Notes: generated by a model from the sequence alone, not told the origin. A stretch of DNA of 48,841 bases from a virus (IMGVR_UViG_3300005289_000005:1-48841); one strand, 5' to 3'. Positions 1 through 8,269 are shown, counted from the stretch's first letter. Numbers and translations are program-made.

Positions 1-130
1 CTTGGGGTTACGGGCATACCCTAGTGAAATCGTGGCAAACCGGAGGGAGAAGCCCGCAGATCTGGAATGAGCCAGGGAGCGGGCGACTTTCTCACCACCC
101 CCCATCATTTAGATTTTCTTCCGCCCGCAA
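1..130. repeat. Left copy of 130-bp terminal direct repeat
   Basis: The first 130 bases are identical to the last 130. The repeat contains the last codons of the VirE-like ATPase gene, so the ends lie inside a gene. This is what a circular or circularly permuted molecule looks like when the assembly is opened at an arbitrary point. A genuine short terminal repeat is possible but less likely, because those normally lie between genes. Confidence 0.95.
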
Positions 131-1642
131 AGCCTCGTCGCTTGCGTTTGGGTTACGGAACGAGAGCCTATCGTTCCCATTCTCACGATCCCTGAATGTC
201 TCCCATCCAAGCTTCTTCATCACGCGCCCAACACGATCGGCGTGCAGGCGGCTTGCATCCTTGTGAGGTATGCCGAGTTCCTTGAAGACCTCCAGAAGCG
301 TTATCGTCACCCTCGCCTTGACAGCGGGGGCGATAACGCCCGTCCAGACATCAACGTCCGTGCGCTTCTCTTGCTCGACCCGCGCGGCAGTCTCGCCGTC
401 GTTTTCAAGCCACCAATGTTGTCCGGCGTTGAATTTGTGCACGGCTTCGGCCCATAACTGATCACGATCGCGCTTGATTTCATCCAGTTTGATCACGCCG
501 CATTCGAGCGGCCAGAACCGGCGAGCGCCAGTCGGGTCGCGCAGGTATGGATTGCCTTCCGGGTTGATCGTCCCTGCCAGCACGACGCGGCGCGGTGCGC
601 GGATGACCGTCTTGCCGTAGGGTGGGCGGAAGCGGTCTTCCTGTTGCGATAGGAATTTCTTCACGTCGCTCGTTTCAGCCTGATTGAGCTTGTGCATTTC
701 GGCGACTTCGAGCCCCCACACGCCCTGCATTTCCATCTTGGCATCCTTCGAGCCAATGTCGGACAGGCTGTCGGTGAAGAACCTCTCACCATAGAGGAAC
801 TTTAGAGCTGTCGATTTCTTCGCGCCCTGCGGACCCTCCAGAATTGGCATCGTGTCGACCTTGCAGCCAGGCCGCAGCCCGCGCGCCGCGCTTGAGATCA
901 GCCACCGCTCACTAACCAGCGGCGTATAGTTGTCGCCGGCACACCCGAGATAGTCACTCGCAAAACGGGCAATCCGTTCCTTGCCGTCCCATTCGAGCGA
1001 GGCGAGGTAATCGTTCAACGCATCGAACTTTGCGCGCTCAGCGATCGTCGCTATGACGCCAAGGATGTTTGAGGCCTTCGGCGTCATGTAAAAGGTTTCG
1101 AGCCATTGGACGGCTTCGTGCGTATCGCGATCTGACAGAGGGCGCGGCTCCCACGACGATCCCTCTCTTTCCCATGGGGGGCAATGCATGAGCATGATCT
1201 GCATTGAGAAAGCATCGAAGGAAAACACGCCTTTCGTCGCCGGCATATTCTCCAAAAACAGCGACCAGTTTTTCGTAACGCCCGGCTTTACCTTGCCTTC
1301 TTCGTTCGTGACGAGGCTTGATTTCCAACCGTCGTCCGACGTGAACGTTTGCCGGGAATGCAAGGTCGTGACCGTCGCCGGCTCCGGCTTGGCCTGTTCG
1401 ACCGTGCGCGCCTCTACAGCGGCCGTAGACGGCTCTAGCTTCGATCCTGTGTCATCGACAGCCCGAAGGGGCGCACGCGCTCCTGTGGTGCCGTCATGGG
1501 CAGGTGGGGACCACGGGCGCACCCTTGCCCGGAGGAACGCATCAATGTCGGCGTTGGACCATCCGTCGCGAAGCGCGTCGGACACGTCCCATCCCTTCGG
1601 CGGCCGAGATCCGCCTTGCCAGTCTTCAAATGTATACGGCAT
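92..1642 (-). CDS. VirE/VapE-type P-loop ATPase (putative replicative helicase)
   Basis: The protein of 516 residues has a Walker A motif (GPQGAKKST) in its middle. Downstream it has EMQGVWGLEVAEM and a GTINPEGNPYLRDPTGARR stretch typical of the VirE (virulence-associated E) family. Family knowledge: these AAA+-like ATPases sit beside phage primases and are thought to unwind DNA at initiation. The ATG at 1642 lies one base past the primase stop. An in-frame start 51 bases upstream (1693) would overlap the primase. The first 110 residues are low-complexity and probably a linker. The last 13 codons lie in the terminal repeat. Family assignment is firm; helicase activity is inferred. Confidence 0.85.
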   Translation of the reverse strand: MPYTFEDWQGGSRPPKGWDVSDALRDGWSNADIDAFLRARVRPWSPPAHDGTTGARAPLRAVDDTGSKLEPSTAAVEARTVEQAKPEPATVTTLHSRQTFTSDDGWKSSLVTNEEGKVKPGVTKNWSLFLENMPATKGVFSFDAFSMQIMLMHCPPWEREGSSWEPRPLSDRDTHEAVQWLETFYMTPKASNILGVIATIAERAKFDALNDYLASLEWDGKERIARFASDYLGCAGDNYTPLVSERWLISSAARGLRPGCKVDTMPILEGPQGAKKSTALKFLYGERFFTDSLSDIGSKDAKMEMQGVWGLEVAEMHKLNQAETSDVKKFLSQQEDRFRPPYGKTVIRAPRRVVLAGTINPEGNPYLRDPTGARRFWPLECGVIKLDEIKRDRDQLWAEAVHKFNAGQHWWLENDGETAARVEQEKRTDVDVWTGVIAPAVKARVTITLLEVFKELGIPHKDASRLHADRVGRVMKKLGWETFRDRENGNDRLSFRNPNASDEALRAEENLNDGGW

Positions 1643-1643
1643 G

Positions 1644-2513
1644 CTACCACGCGAGATCGATGACGCGCGGCCGAGCGCCGACGCCGTGGACAATCCCGGC
1701 GATATCTTCCGCCGTGGCGATCCCCGGCCCGTCGGCGTCGGGCCAGATTACGACATCGCGACCAGCCAGAGGCGTCCAGTCGACATGATTGATGCCATTC
1801 GACCCGCCCGGCCACGTCACGACATTGCGCTTTGTCTTGGCCCCATAGTCGTCGCGGCACTTCTCTCCCTCAACCACGATGACTTGCCCGTCGCCGAGCT
1901 TTTCCAAGCCGTATAGAGGCCGCGGCTTCGGGAACGGGAACCTCGACCAGCATTCACGCCCATCCGGCAGGCGAACGCGCATGACCATCGGCGTTTCCTT
2001 GCCGCCGTCAGGCAGATCGCGCCGCAACACATAGCCAACGAGCGAGCCATCGTGGCGACGATACGGGAACACGCGCGACGGCGTGAACGAACCCCACTCC
2101 CATTCATGGCCGGCGCGCTTCGGATTGTAGAGCCGCACCTTGCGCCCAACCGTGATTTCCTCTGCCGCTTCGATCGGGACGATGCCCGCATAAACATCGC
2201 GGCGCGCGATCGTCGCGGCAGGCTTGTTCGGCGCTGACTTCGCTCCGCCGAGGATACGAATGGCTTCCGGCAGATTTACGCCCTTGATCTTCTGGACGAA
2301 GTCGAGAACGTCGCCGGCTTCATTGCATCCGAAGCACTGGAAACGCTCGACATGATCGCGGCCGGTGAAGATCGTAAACGACGGCCCGTCTTCGTTGTGG
2401 AACGGGCAGCATCCAGCGAACTCATTCCCGTCGAATTCCAGCACAACGCCGTAAGCTACAGCCGTATCGGAGAGCTTATAGTCACGCCGAATTCGCTCGA
2501 TATCCGATGACAT
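1644..2513 (-). CDS. DNA primase, CHC2 zinc finger plus Toprim
   Basis: The protein has 289 residues. Residues about 30-60 hold a CHC2-type zinc-binding pattern (CCPFHNE, then CFGC), used for template recognition. Residues about 210-280 hold a Toprim fold with VVEGEK and a WPDADGPG metal-binding acid cluster. It would make RNA primers for phage replication. It is shorter than bacterial DnaG and has no helicase-interaction domain; the adjacent VirE-like ATPase probably supplies that function. The gene is preceded by a 74-bp gap holding its own operator and -10-like element, so it may be transcribed separately from the rest of the leftward operon. Confidence 0.88.
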   Translation of the reverse strand: MSSDIERIRRDYKLSDTAVAYGVVLEFDGNEFAGCCPFHNEDGPSFTIFTGRDHVERFQCFGCNEAGDVLDFVQKIKGVNLPEAIRILGGAKSAPNKPAATIARRDVYAGIVPIEAAEEITVGRKVRLYNPKRAGHEWEWGSFTPSRVFPYRRHDGSLVGYVLRRDLPDGGKETPMVMRVRLPDGRECWSRFPFPKPRPLYGLEKLGDGQVIVVEGEKCRDDYGAKTKRNVVTWPGGSNGINHVDWTPLAGRDVVIWPDADGPGIATAEDIAGIVHGVGARPRVIDLAW

Positions 2514-2530
2514 GATTTGCTCCCTTGTGC

Positions 2531-2547
2531 GTTGCGTATTTCACAAC
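2531..2547 (-). promoter_or_regulatory. Operator O1, before the primase gene
   Basis: The 17-bp site GTTGCGTATTTCACAAC is an imperfect palindrome of the dispersed operator family. On the minus strand it is directly preceded by ATAAGT (2553-2548), a -10-like element also seen before the site at 42382. The matching -35 is weak. It lies between the primase gene and the upstream nuclease gene. Confidence 0.75.
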
Positions 2548-2586
2548 ACTTATGCGACGGCTTTACAAGGGCCGTCCATAACGAAT

Positions 2587-2988
2587 TCACTTCAAATGCA
2601 GAATTTTCCGCAGATCGCTTTCGTCGCGCGCCACGCCCGCAAAGCCGCCAGCTTTGGCGACCGCATCAATCCAGGCCTTTTGCTCGCCAGTCGTGCGAGC
2701 GCCGGCCTTCACTTCGACTTGAGCGTAAACAGCAATGGTTGCCCCGACCATTTCAGGCGTCACCACTACCGGAGCCCACCCGCCCAGGTCGGACATTCCA
2801 GGCACGCCAGCGTGAAACGGGCGCGCATTCCTTACGACGACATCAGCAGGGCCGAGCGTCACGCGCTTGCCAGGAAAGCCACGCTCGACCTTGCCGGCCC
2901 AGGCCATGCCAGTGTTCTGCCGGAAAAGCCTCGCGCCCAATGTGGACGCGAGCTTTTGCAGCGAGCGGACAAGATCGATTTCCGACAT
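2587..2988 (-). CDS. VRR-NUC domain nuclease
   Basis: The protein has 133 residues. The C-terminal half carries the VRR-NUC core of the PD-(D/E)XK superfamily: QVEVKAGARTTGEQ, with catalytic E and K in the EVK motif and a following Q, then a GG..GVAR strand. Family knowledge: stand-alone phage VRR-NUC proteins are small, often Holliday-junction- or flap-directed nucleases. The ATG overlaps the SSB stop (TAATG), indicating translational coupling. Role in replication or recombination is inferred from the neighbours. Confidence 0.82.
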   Translation of the reverse strand: MSEIDLVRSLQKLASTLGARLFRQNTGMAWAGKVERGFPGKRVTLGPADVVVRNARPFHAGVPGMSDLGGWAPVVVTPEMVGATIAVYAQVEVKAGARTTGEQKAWIDAVAKAGGFAGVARDESDLRKILHLK

Positions 2989-3485
2989 TAGAACGGAATA
3001 TCGTCGTCAAGATCGCGCGACCCGCCACGGCTGATATTGCTGCCGTTGCCGCCCGAACGATCGTCGCGACCGCCGCCGCGCCCGAAGTCGCTGCCGCGAT
3101 CGTCATCCCGCGAGCCGTCGCCGTCGCCATCGCGATGCTTCGTTTGAAGCATCGTCATCGTGCCGTTGAACGCCTGCAACACGATCTCTGTCGAGTAGCG
3201 ATCGACCCCGTCCTTTTCCCATTTCCGCGTCTGTAACTGACCTTCGATGTAGACCTTGTCGCCTTTCGCAAGGTATTGCTCCGCGATCTTGCACAGCCCT
3301 TCCGCGAAGATGACGACGGTATGCCATTCAGTCTTTTCTTTCTTCTCGCCTGTCGCCTTGTCGCGCCAGCTTTCTGACGTGGCGATGCGCAGGTTGACGA
3401 CGGGATTGCCGCTGTTCAGTCGGCGCACTTCCGGATCAGCGCCGAGGTTGCCGATCAGGATGACCTTGTTGACGGAGCCGGCCAT
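2988..3485 (-). CDS. ssb: Single-stranded DNA-binding protein
   Basis: The protein has 165 residues. It opens with the SSB OB-fold signature ([16 protein letters not shown]) and later has [19 protein letters not shown] and [14 protein letters not shown] Gly/Arg/Asp-rich disordered linker leads to the acidic tip DDDIPF, the conserved peptide through which SSB binds partner proteins. It coats single strands during replication and RecT-type recombination. It lies between two overlapping genes in the leftward replication operon. Confidence 0.97.
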   Translation of the reverse strand: MAGSVNKVILIGNLGADPEVRRLNSGNPVVNLRIATSESWRDKATGEKKEKTEWHTVVIFAEGLCKIAEQYLAKGDKVYIEGQLQTRKWEKDGVDRYSTEIVLQAFNGTMTMLQTKHRDGDGDGSRDDDRGSDFGRGGGRDDRSGGNGSNISRGGSRDLDDDIPF

Positions 3486-3652
3486 TATTCACCCGCCTTT
3501 CGCGCGGCGATCTTCGCTGCCTGTTTCTGACGGCGCGCGATTTCCTTCGCGCCTTGGTGCGGATTGGAGCCGTAAGCCTCCTTCGTCTTCCGCGTCCCGA
3601 ACCCGCCGATCAGGCGACGCCCGATCGTGGCTAGACTTCTCTCCAGTTTCAT
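3485..3652 (-). CDS. Small basic protein of unknown function
   Basis: The protein has 55 residues, is rich in Lys and Arg, and ends in a probable helix ([14 protein letters not shown]). The ATG at 3652 is chosen because GGAGAG lies just upstream; an in-frame TTG further up looks less likely. The stop overlaps the ssb start (TAATG), so translation is coupled. I do not recognise a family; basic charge and position suggest nucleic-acid binding. Confidence 0.6.
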   Translation of the reverse strand: MKLERSLATIGRRLIGGFGTRKTKEAYGSNPHQGAKEIARRQKQAAKIAARKAGE

Positions 3653-3656
3653 TTCG

Positions 3657-3989
3657 TCACTCTCCAATCACGAGCCGGAACCCCCGGCGATAACCGACAT
3701 TCTCGACATTGATGCCGGAGCCTTCCAGGCGCGCACGGAGGCGGAACATCGCCGCCTTGAGCGCCGGATACATGCGCGATTGAGACGGCCCACCGTTGGG
3801 ATCGTCCGCATACATCGCGTCGAATATTCTTTCCGTCTGGACAGGCAGCCCCTTGCCGCGCCACACGGCGCGAAGGATCGACGCCTCCAGCTTGGAAATG
3901 CGGTATAGGTCGATCACCATGTCGATCGTCGGCATGACCACCGCTTGCTTGCAGCAAGGGCATTCCATCGGATGCATTGTCGGTTTCAT
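3657..3989 (-). CDS. Winged-helix DNA-binding protein with CxxC knuckle
   Basis: The protein has 110 residues. The N-terminus has CPCCK, a possible metal knuckle. The rest resembles the OmpR/PhoB-type winged helix: SKLEASILRAVWRGKG, a variable wing, then ALKAAMFRLRARLE and a VGYRRGFRL ending like the family's GYRL hairpin. The ATG overlaps the helicase stop (ATGA). It probably binds DNA in replication or regulation. There is no receiver domain, so it is not a two-component regulator. Confidence 0.65.
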   Translation of the reverse strand: MKPTMHPMECPCCKQAVVMPTIDMVIDLYRISKLEASILRAVWRGKGLPVQTERIFDAMYADDPNGGPSQSRMYPALKAAMFRLRARLEGSGINVENVGYRRGFRLVIGE

Positions 3990-5737
3990 GCTGCGATCCC
4001 CAATCTTTCCGGCTTGTTCTCCGCGACCCATTGCAAGGCCCCTTCCAGTGTATCGAGCGGCATACCTTCGACCCGCGCCCACCGCGCCACGACAGAGCGA
4101 TCAGCCCCGATCTCGCGCGCCACGTCAGCGCATTTGACGATCCGGCGCTCGGCTTCGGCCTTGATCTCGACCGTGGCCGCATCATAGGTCCGCGCCCTGA
4201 TGACGCCCGTCTTGAACCAGTATTCGAGGGTCTTCGCCCCGACGCCTGTGCGGCGTTCAAGCTCGCGCATCGACAGCACGCCGAGGCTTTCGGCCTCCGG
4301 CGAGACTTCGCCTTTCTTGGCGGCGCGCGCCGTGAAAATGTGGGCCGCCCATTTTTCCGGCGACTTGTATCCGCGAGCCGTCGCCAGAGCGATCAGGTCG
4401 TCAAGCGACTTTGCCATTTGCTGCTCGCGCTGGCGTTCGCGCTTGACCTTGGCAAGATCGATTTCCTCGACTTCGCCGTCGACTTCCGCCAGCACCCGGC
4501 CGCCGATCGAAACGGCCTCCTTCTTCGGCTCGACATGGCCGCACTCCGGACAGCGCGGCGCGGGATCGTGAGCGCAGAAGCATTCCCGGCAGATGACCAG
4601 CGAGCTTTCGGCCGCCGACTTCTTGCGGCCTTCGAGCGACCATTCGCGTTCTTCGTCAGGCAGACCGAGCCGCCCAAGGTTGCCGACCAGGTCGAGCAGG
4701 ATGGCCGGCTCCGGCTTCTTGCGCAGACCACGGCCAAGCTGTTGCAGATGCCGCGCGAGCGATTTCGTTGGCGAGTATTGAAGCACCGCCTCGATTGTCA
4801 CATCGCGGTCGACCTGCGCCGCCAGGTCGAAGCCCTCACAGAACAGGGAGCAATTCACGATCACATCGATTTGCCGATCGGCAAAGCCGAGGAAGGCCGC
4901 GCGGCGATCGACGCCAGGCGTGTTGGCGTCAAGCGAGACGGCGACGATACCGTTCGCGCGGAATTCTTCGGCGAGCTGTTCAGAGCGGGCGATCGACGGC
5001 GCGAATGCGATTGTGCGCTTTCCTCCCGCATATTTCCGCCAGTGCTTCACGGCATTGTTGAGAACGGCCTTGCCCGACATCAAGTCATCGAGGTCAGATG
5101 TCCGATAGTCGCCGCCGCTTGTGCGGACACCAGTCAGATCCAGCCCGGCCGGCGCGAATGCGCGGTATGTCGACAGGTGCCCGTTTTCGATCAGCCAGCG
5201 GACGGACGGCCCCATGACCATCACGTCCCAAACGTCGCCGAGCGGCTTGCCGTCTAGCCTTTCGGGCGAACCCGTCAGGCCGATCAGCTTCGCGCCGATA
5301 GCCGGCCGGCCGTCGACAGCCGGCGACACGCCTTCCGTCTTGTAGTGTAGCGCGACCGCAGCCCACCCCGCAGCGATCGACAGGTGCGCCTCGTCAACCA
5401 TGATGTAATGCGCAGGGATCTTGCCAAGACGGTTCTTGAGTGTGGCGATCGAGGCGATGTAGACGCGATGGTGAGGGCTGAACGGCAGGCCTGCCGCGAT
5501 GTAGGAAAACGGAATTCCGAACTTCTCGAATGTCTTGGCCGTTTGCGTGATCAGATCGACGCGATGGACACAGAAGATAATCCGCTTTCCTGCCTCGAAA
5601 ATCATCTTGATCAGAGCGGCAGCAAGCACCGTCTTGCCGAAGCCCGTCGGCGCAAAAACGAGGACAGAGACGCTCGACCTCAGCGCAACGCGCAGCTTCG
5701 TGCGGACATCCTCTTGATCGGGCCGGAGGCTGATCAA
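3986..5737 (-). CDS. Superfamily 2 DEAH-box helicase with C-terminal HTH
   Basis: The protein has 583 residues from a TTG start. Motif I is APTGFGKT and motif II VDEAH; a helicase C domain ends in QQLGRGLRKK (motif VI). A zinc ribbon (CRECFC...CPECG) follows, then about 100 residues with two HTH-like segments (RELERRTGVGAKTLEYWF; DVAREIGADRSVVARWA). TTG at 5737 is preferred because GGAGG sits ahead of it, it overlaps the upstream stop, and the protein then begins ISLRPDQE, typical of this family. It probably unwinds or remodels DNA at replication forks; the HTH tail may give site preference. Confidence 0.88.
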   Translation of the reverse strand: MISLRPDQEDVRTKLRVALRSSVSVLVFAPTGFGKTVLAAALIKMIFEAGKRIIFCVHRVDLITQTAKTFEKFGIPFSYIAAGLPFSPHHRVYIASIATLKNRLGKIPAHYIMVDEAHLSIAAGWAAVALHYKTEGVSPAVDGRPAIGAKLIGLTGSPERLDGKPLGDVWDVMVMGPSVRWLIENGHLSTYRAFAPAGLDLTGVRTSGGDYRTSDLDDLMSGKAVLNNAVKHWRKYAGGKRTIAFAPSIARSEQLAEEFRANGIVAVSLDANTPGVDRRAAFLGFADRQIDVIVNCSLFCEGFDLAAQVDRDVTIEAVLQYSPTKSLARHLQQLGRGLRKKPEPAILLDLVGNLGRLGLPDEEREWSLEGRKKSAAESSLVICRECFCAHDPAPRCPECGHVEPKKEAVSIGGRVLAEVDGEVEEIDLAKVKRERQREQQMAKSLDDLIALATARGYKSPEKWAAHIFTARAAKKGEVSPEAESLGVLSMRELERRTGVGAKTLEYWFKTGVIRARTYDAATVEIKAEAERRIVKCADVAREIGADRSVVARWARVEGMPLDTLEGALQWVAENKPERLGIAA

Positions 5738-6030
5738 CTCTCGGAGCCTCCGAGCAAGAGCAGGGCCTTCGGAGCTTCGAGCGCCTTCGAGCCAGATGTC
5801 CCCGGCAGACAGAGGCGGCCCATGTTGTCGCGATTGAGCGCGCCTGTCCAAGACATGAAATCGAGGCGCATCTTCGGCTTGGTTGTCGCGCCGTCCGCGA
5901 ACAAACGGACGAAGCCGCCCGCCGCCTTCGCGTAAACATAGCCGTCGCGCTCATAAAGATCGCACTGCTTATAGACGCCGTTGATTATGAGAACCGCCGC
6001 CTCGCCCTCTACGTGCTTGAAGAAGCCCAC
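5734..6030 (-). CDS. Conserved-looking hypothetical protein
   Basis: The protein has 98 residues and looks beta-rich (AVLIINGVYKQCDLYERDGYVYAKAAGGFVRLF). The GTG at 6030 has GGAG eight bases upstream; a GTG nine bases further up is too close to it. The stop overlaps the helicase TTG start, so the pair is probably translationally coupled and may work together. I recognise no family. Confidence 0.6.
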   Translation of the reverse strand: MGFFKHVEGEAAVLIINGVYKQCDLYERDGYVYAKAAGGFVRLFADGATTKPKMRLDFMSWTGALNRDNMGRLCLPGTSGSKALEAPKALLLLGGSES

Positions 6031-6061
6031 CCGCGTCACTCCGCTTGATTGGTTGTCGGGA

Positions 6062-6292
6062 TTAGCGCTTCGCCATCACAAGGCGCTTGATGCCGTGTTC
6101 GAGCGGAGCCATTAGGTAGAGCCGGCGAGCAAGGTCACGAAGTGCCTTCACGTCGTCGGGATAAAGAGTAAGATGCGCCTCGCCCGCGTCTGACTTGTCG
6201 AGCATCGAGCATCGGTCAGCGAGGCTATTGACAAGTTCGGCCTGTTCCAAAATGGACATTGGCTGAACGGTCTCTGTGGCGTCAGCCGGCAT
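6062..6292 (-). CDS. Hypothetical early protein
   Basis: The protein has 76 residues, predicted mostly helical (ILEQAELVNSLADRC; VKALRDLARRLYLMAP). Its ATG overlaps the end of the Cro-like gene in another frame, so it is the second gene of the leftward early operon. No family recognised. Confidence 0.6.
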   Translation of the reverse strand: MPADATETVQPMSILEQAELVNSLADRCSMLDKSDAGEAHLTLYPDDVKALRDLARRLYLMAPLEHGIKRLVMAKR

Positions 6293-6509
6293 TGGGCGTC
6301 ACGTCGTCGGGGGTAAGGGGAATGTTTCGAGCGCGAGCCAGGTCGAACAGCCGCGCTTGGTCGCGACCGCTGATCAGCCCGTCATCATCAGCGAGGACAC
6401 GACTGACCTTCGATCGGTGCTGGTTGAGAGCCTTCGCGAATTCAGACTGCGAAAGACCAAACCTTTCGAACACCCGTCGCCATGGCGTCGTCTTGCGTTC
6501 CTCACTCAC
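6282..6509 (-). CDS. Cro-like helix-turn-helix regulator
   Basis: The protein has 75 residues with an HTH (RFGLSQSEFAKALNQHRSKVSRVL). It starts at GTG and is the first gene of the leftward operon, divergent from the repressor gene across 187 bp with four operator-like sites. By analogy with lambdoid switches it is the likely Cro-type antagonist that favours lytic growth. The order (small HTH first in the replication operon, larger HTH protein opposite) supports this; binding to the same sites is untested. Confidence 0.78.
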   Translation of the reverse strand: MSEERKTTPWRRVFERFGLSQSEFAKALNQHRSKVSRVLADDDGLISGRDQARLFDLARARNIPLTPDDVTPNAG

Positions 6510-6529
6510 AATCCGTCCCTTTCAATGCC

Positions 6530-6546
6530 GATGCGAATATCGCAAC
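6530..6546 (-). promoter_or_regulatory. Operator O2 at the leftward early promoter
   Basis: The site GATGCGAATATCGCAAC overlaps the end of the -10 element (6551-6546) of the leftward promoter and covers the expected transcription start of the Cro-like operon. A bound repressor would block RNA polymerase directly. Confidence 0.8.
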
Positions 6547-6574
6547 ACATACGTTGCGAAAATCACATCGTCAA
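6546..6574 (-). promoter_or_regulatory. Leftward early promoter
   Basis: On the minus strand the -35 is TTGACG (6574-6569), followed by a 17-bp spacer and the -10 TATGTG (6551-6546). Operator O3 fills the spacer and O2 starts at the -10. It would drive the Cro-like gene and the replication genes. The same geometry recurs at 7354, 37841, 42350 and 43766. Confidence 0.75.
6553..6569 (-). promoter_or_regulatory. Operator O3 between -35 and -10 of the leftward promoter
   Basis: The site GTTGCGAAAATCACATC matches the dispersed operator consensus. Its centre is 23 bp from that of O2, about two helical turns, which would suit cooperative binding of two dimers on one DNA face. Confidence 0.78.
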
Positions 6575-6623
6575 TCGGGGATATCGCAAATTAACCAAAT
6601 AAACCGCGAGCCGCCTGAAAACT

Positions 6624-6640
6624 GGTGCCCGTATTGCAAC
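6624..6640 (+). promoter_or_regulatory. Weak operator O4 near the repressor gene
   Basis: The site GGTGCCCGTATTGCAAC has a good right half and a degenerate left half. It is 19 bp centre to centre from O5 and may form a second operator pair on the repressor side of the switch. Confidence 0.45.
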
Positions 6641-6642
6641 CT

Positions 6643-6659
6643 GTTGCGGAAGATGCAAC
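6643..6659 (+). promoter_or_regulatory. Operator O5, before the repressor gene
   Basis: The site GTTGCGGAAGATGCAAC lies 37 bp upstream of the repressor start and suggests autoregulation. I do not see a convincing -35/-10 pair for the repressor gene itself; TTAATA at 6675-6680 is a possible -10. Confidence 0.65.
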
Positions 6660-6696
6660 AAACCGCACTGCGCGTTAATAGTAAAGGGCGGTGTAA

Positions 6697-7323
6697 ATGC
6701 TAGCAGGCAGCATGGATAAGCAGTGGTTTTTAGATAAATTGTCTGAAAAAAGTAAATCAATTCGAGGGCTCGCAAGGCACCTTGATGTTGATGTTTCCGC
6801 CGTATCTCGGATGTTTTCAGGCCAGCGGAAAATGAAGCTTGAAGAAGCTAATTCGATAGCAGCTTTCCTAGGTGTTCCTGTTAGCGATGTTCTAATCCAT
6901 GCAGGCGTTGTTATTGACCGAGAAGGAACCCCGCCACGCATCCAGTTGGAGGCTATTATTGACGAGGGCGGGATACTGAACACGATCGCCACGCCAATTT
7001 TATTGCCAGCCTCATTCCTCGACGCGGCCAAGAGATACATTACACTTCGCGGCGGGGATACAATTAGAGCCGCTCAGGTCCGCGCCTCCTTCGGGCCGCT
7101 TTCTGCGATCGATGATGCGATAGTGCTCTTCTCTGTGTCTGCCGGCGTAGACCCGGCCGCTATCGGGTCGCTCTCCATTTGCCTCGCGCCGGACGGATCT
7201 CGGATTGTCGCCAGGATAGAGCGCGCAAGAAAGACTGGAGAAGCAACAATTGTCGGGTGCGATGGCGTCGCGCGGGACATGCTTATTTCAGGAGCCTGCC
7301 CTGTCCTGGCAATAATACCGTGA
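6697..7323 (+). CDS. CI-like phage repressor (XRE HTH)
   Basis: The protein has 208 residues. Residues about 15-65 form an XRE HTH (SIRGLARHLDVDVSAVSRMF). The C-terminal half resembles the shape of S24/LexA repressor domains, but I cannot place the Ser-Lys protease dyad, so self-cleavage is doubtful. It is the likely lysogeny repressor and the likely ligand of the 17-bp operators. ATG 6697 has AGGGCGG upstream; ATG 6712 is an alternative. The gene is clearly more AT-rich than its neighbours, suggesting separate acquisition. Confidence 0.8.
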   Translation: MLAGSMDKQWFLDKLSEKSKSIRGLARHLDVDVSAVSRMFSGQRKMKLEEANSIAAFLGVPVSDVLIHAGVVIDREGTPPRIQLEAIIDEGGILNTIATPILLPASFLDAAKRYITLRGGDTIRAAQVRASFGPLSAIDDAIVLFSVSAGVDPAAIGSLSICLAPDGSRIVARIERARKTGEATIVGCDGVARDMLISGACPVLAIIP

Positions 7324-7353
7324 GCGATTTCTGATTTTCTGAATTTCAGACGA

Positions 7354-7382
7354 TTGACATAAATCCGTTTTGCGCCTAGCGT
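7354..7382 (+). promoter_or_regulatory. Promoter of the rightward recombination operon
   Basis: The -35 TTGACA (7354-7359), a 17-bp spacer and a weak -10 TAGCGT (7377-7382) lead into operator O6. The transcript would start near 7389, leaving a leader of under 30 bases with no clear Shine-Dalgarno sequence before the RecE-like gene. Confidence 0.7.
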
Positions 7383-7397
7383 TGCGATTGTCACAAC
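7381..7397 (+). promoter_or_regulatory. Operator O6, before the RecE-like gene
   Basis: The site GTTGCGATTGTCACAAC is a strong match to the operator consensus and covers the expected transcription start. Extra half-sites (GCAAC, CACAAC) follow in the next 20 bases. Confidence 0.8.
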
Positions 7398-7405
7398 ATT
7401 GCAAC

Positions 7406-8269
7406 ATGGATCACAACATGAAACCCGGCATCTATTTCGACCTTCCCAACGAAACGTATCACGCTGGCCCAGGCGTATCGAAGTCGGGCCTCTGGACGTT
7501 GCAGACGCAATCTCCGGCTCACTACAAGTTCCCGCCTCCCAAGGATGACGACAGCACTCAGGCGCAGGCCGCGAAGAACTTCGGACAGGCGGCGCATACG
7601 GCCGTTCTTGAGCCGCAGCATTTCGAGGCGCGCGTCGTTCGCGGCCCCGCAGACCGGCGCGGGAATAAGTGGAGCGACCTTGCTGAAATGTGCAAGATCG
7701 ACCGCAAGACCCTCTTGACCGCCGACGAATACGATCGCGTCCTCGCCCTTCGCGACGCCGTGCATGCTGATGCGTGGATCAACTCCATCATCACTGGCGG
7801 CAAGCCGATGATCGAGCCGTCCGGCTACTTCATTGACGAAGTCACCGGCGAGCTTTGCCGCGTCCGCCCCGATCTCTATCGCGAAGACCTTTCCGTCATA
7901 GTGGATTTGAAGTCGGCGCTCAGCGCGCATCCTGACGCCTTCGCCCGCGCCGTCGTCAACTATGGCTATCACGCGCAGGAGGCTTTCTATTCGGACGGCT
8001 GGAACCAGATCGGCAAGCCGGTCGAGGCGTTCGTGTTCATCGCATGGGAGAAGAAGTCGCCCTACGCGCACGCGGTTTACGAGCTTCCGCCGTCGATCGT
8101 GGAGGAAGGTCGCGCCATCATGCGCAAGGCTCTCGACCGCTACCACGAGTGCAACAAGGCGAACCTCTGGCCTGGCTATGCCGAAGGCGTGCAGGAGCTT
8201 TCGTTCAAGCGGTGGGCATACCGCGAGACGGACGCGCCGAACGCGCTGGACGAGGAACTTGCGGCGTGA
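7406..8269 (+). CDS. RecE-like exonuclease, PD-(D/E)XK domain
   Basis: The protein has 287 residues. The nuclease core shows RVRPDLYREDLSVIVDLKSA (catalytic D and DLK) and YGYHAQEAFYSDGW, matching the exodeoxyribonuclease VIII-like family found with RecT. It would resect double-strand ends to give 3' tails for the annealase three genes downstream. ATG 7406 is used; ATG 7418 (MKPGIYFDL) is equally possible and neither has a clear ribosome site. First gene of the rightward recombination operon. Confidence 0.88.
   Translation: MDHNMKPGIYFDLPNETYHAGPGVSKSGLWTLQTQSPAHYKFPPPKDDDSTQAQAAKNFGQAAHTAVLEPQHFEARVVRGPADRRGNKWSDLAEMCKIDRKTLLTADEYDRVLALRDAVHADAWINSIITGGKPMIEPSGYFIDEVTGELCRVRPDLYREDLSVIVDLKSALSAHPDAFARAVVNYGYHAQEAFYSDGWNQIGKPVEAFVFIAWEKKSPYAHAVYELPPSIVEEGRAIMRKALDRYHECNKANLWPGYAEGVQELSFKRWAYRETDAPNALDEELAA

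Noticed and set aside
1-130. Genuine packaging terminal repeat of T7 type
   Set aside because: The repeat lies within the 3' end of a coding gene and is short. A circular assembly overlap explains it better, though read-end mapping would settle it.
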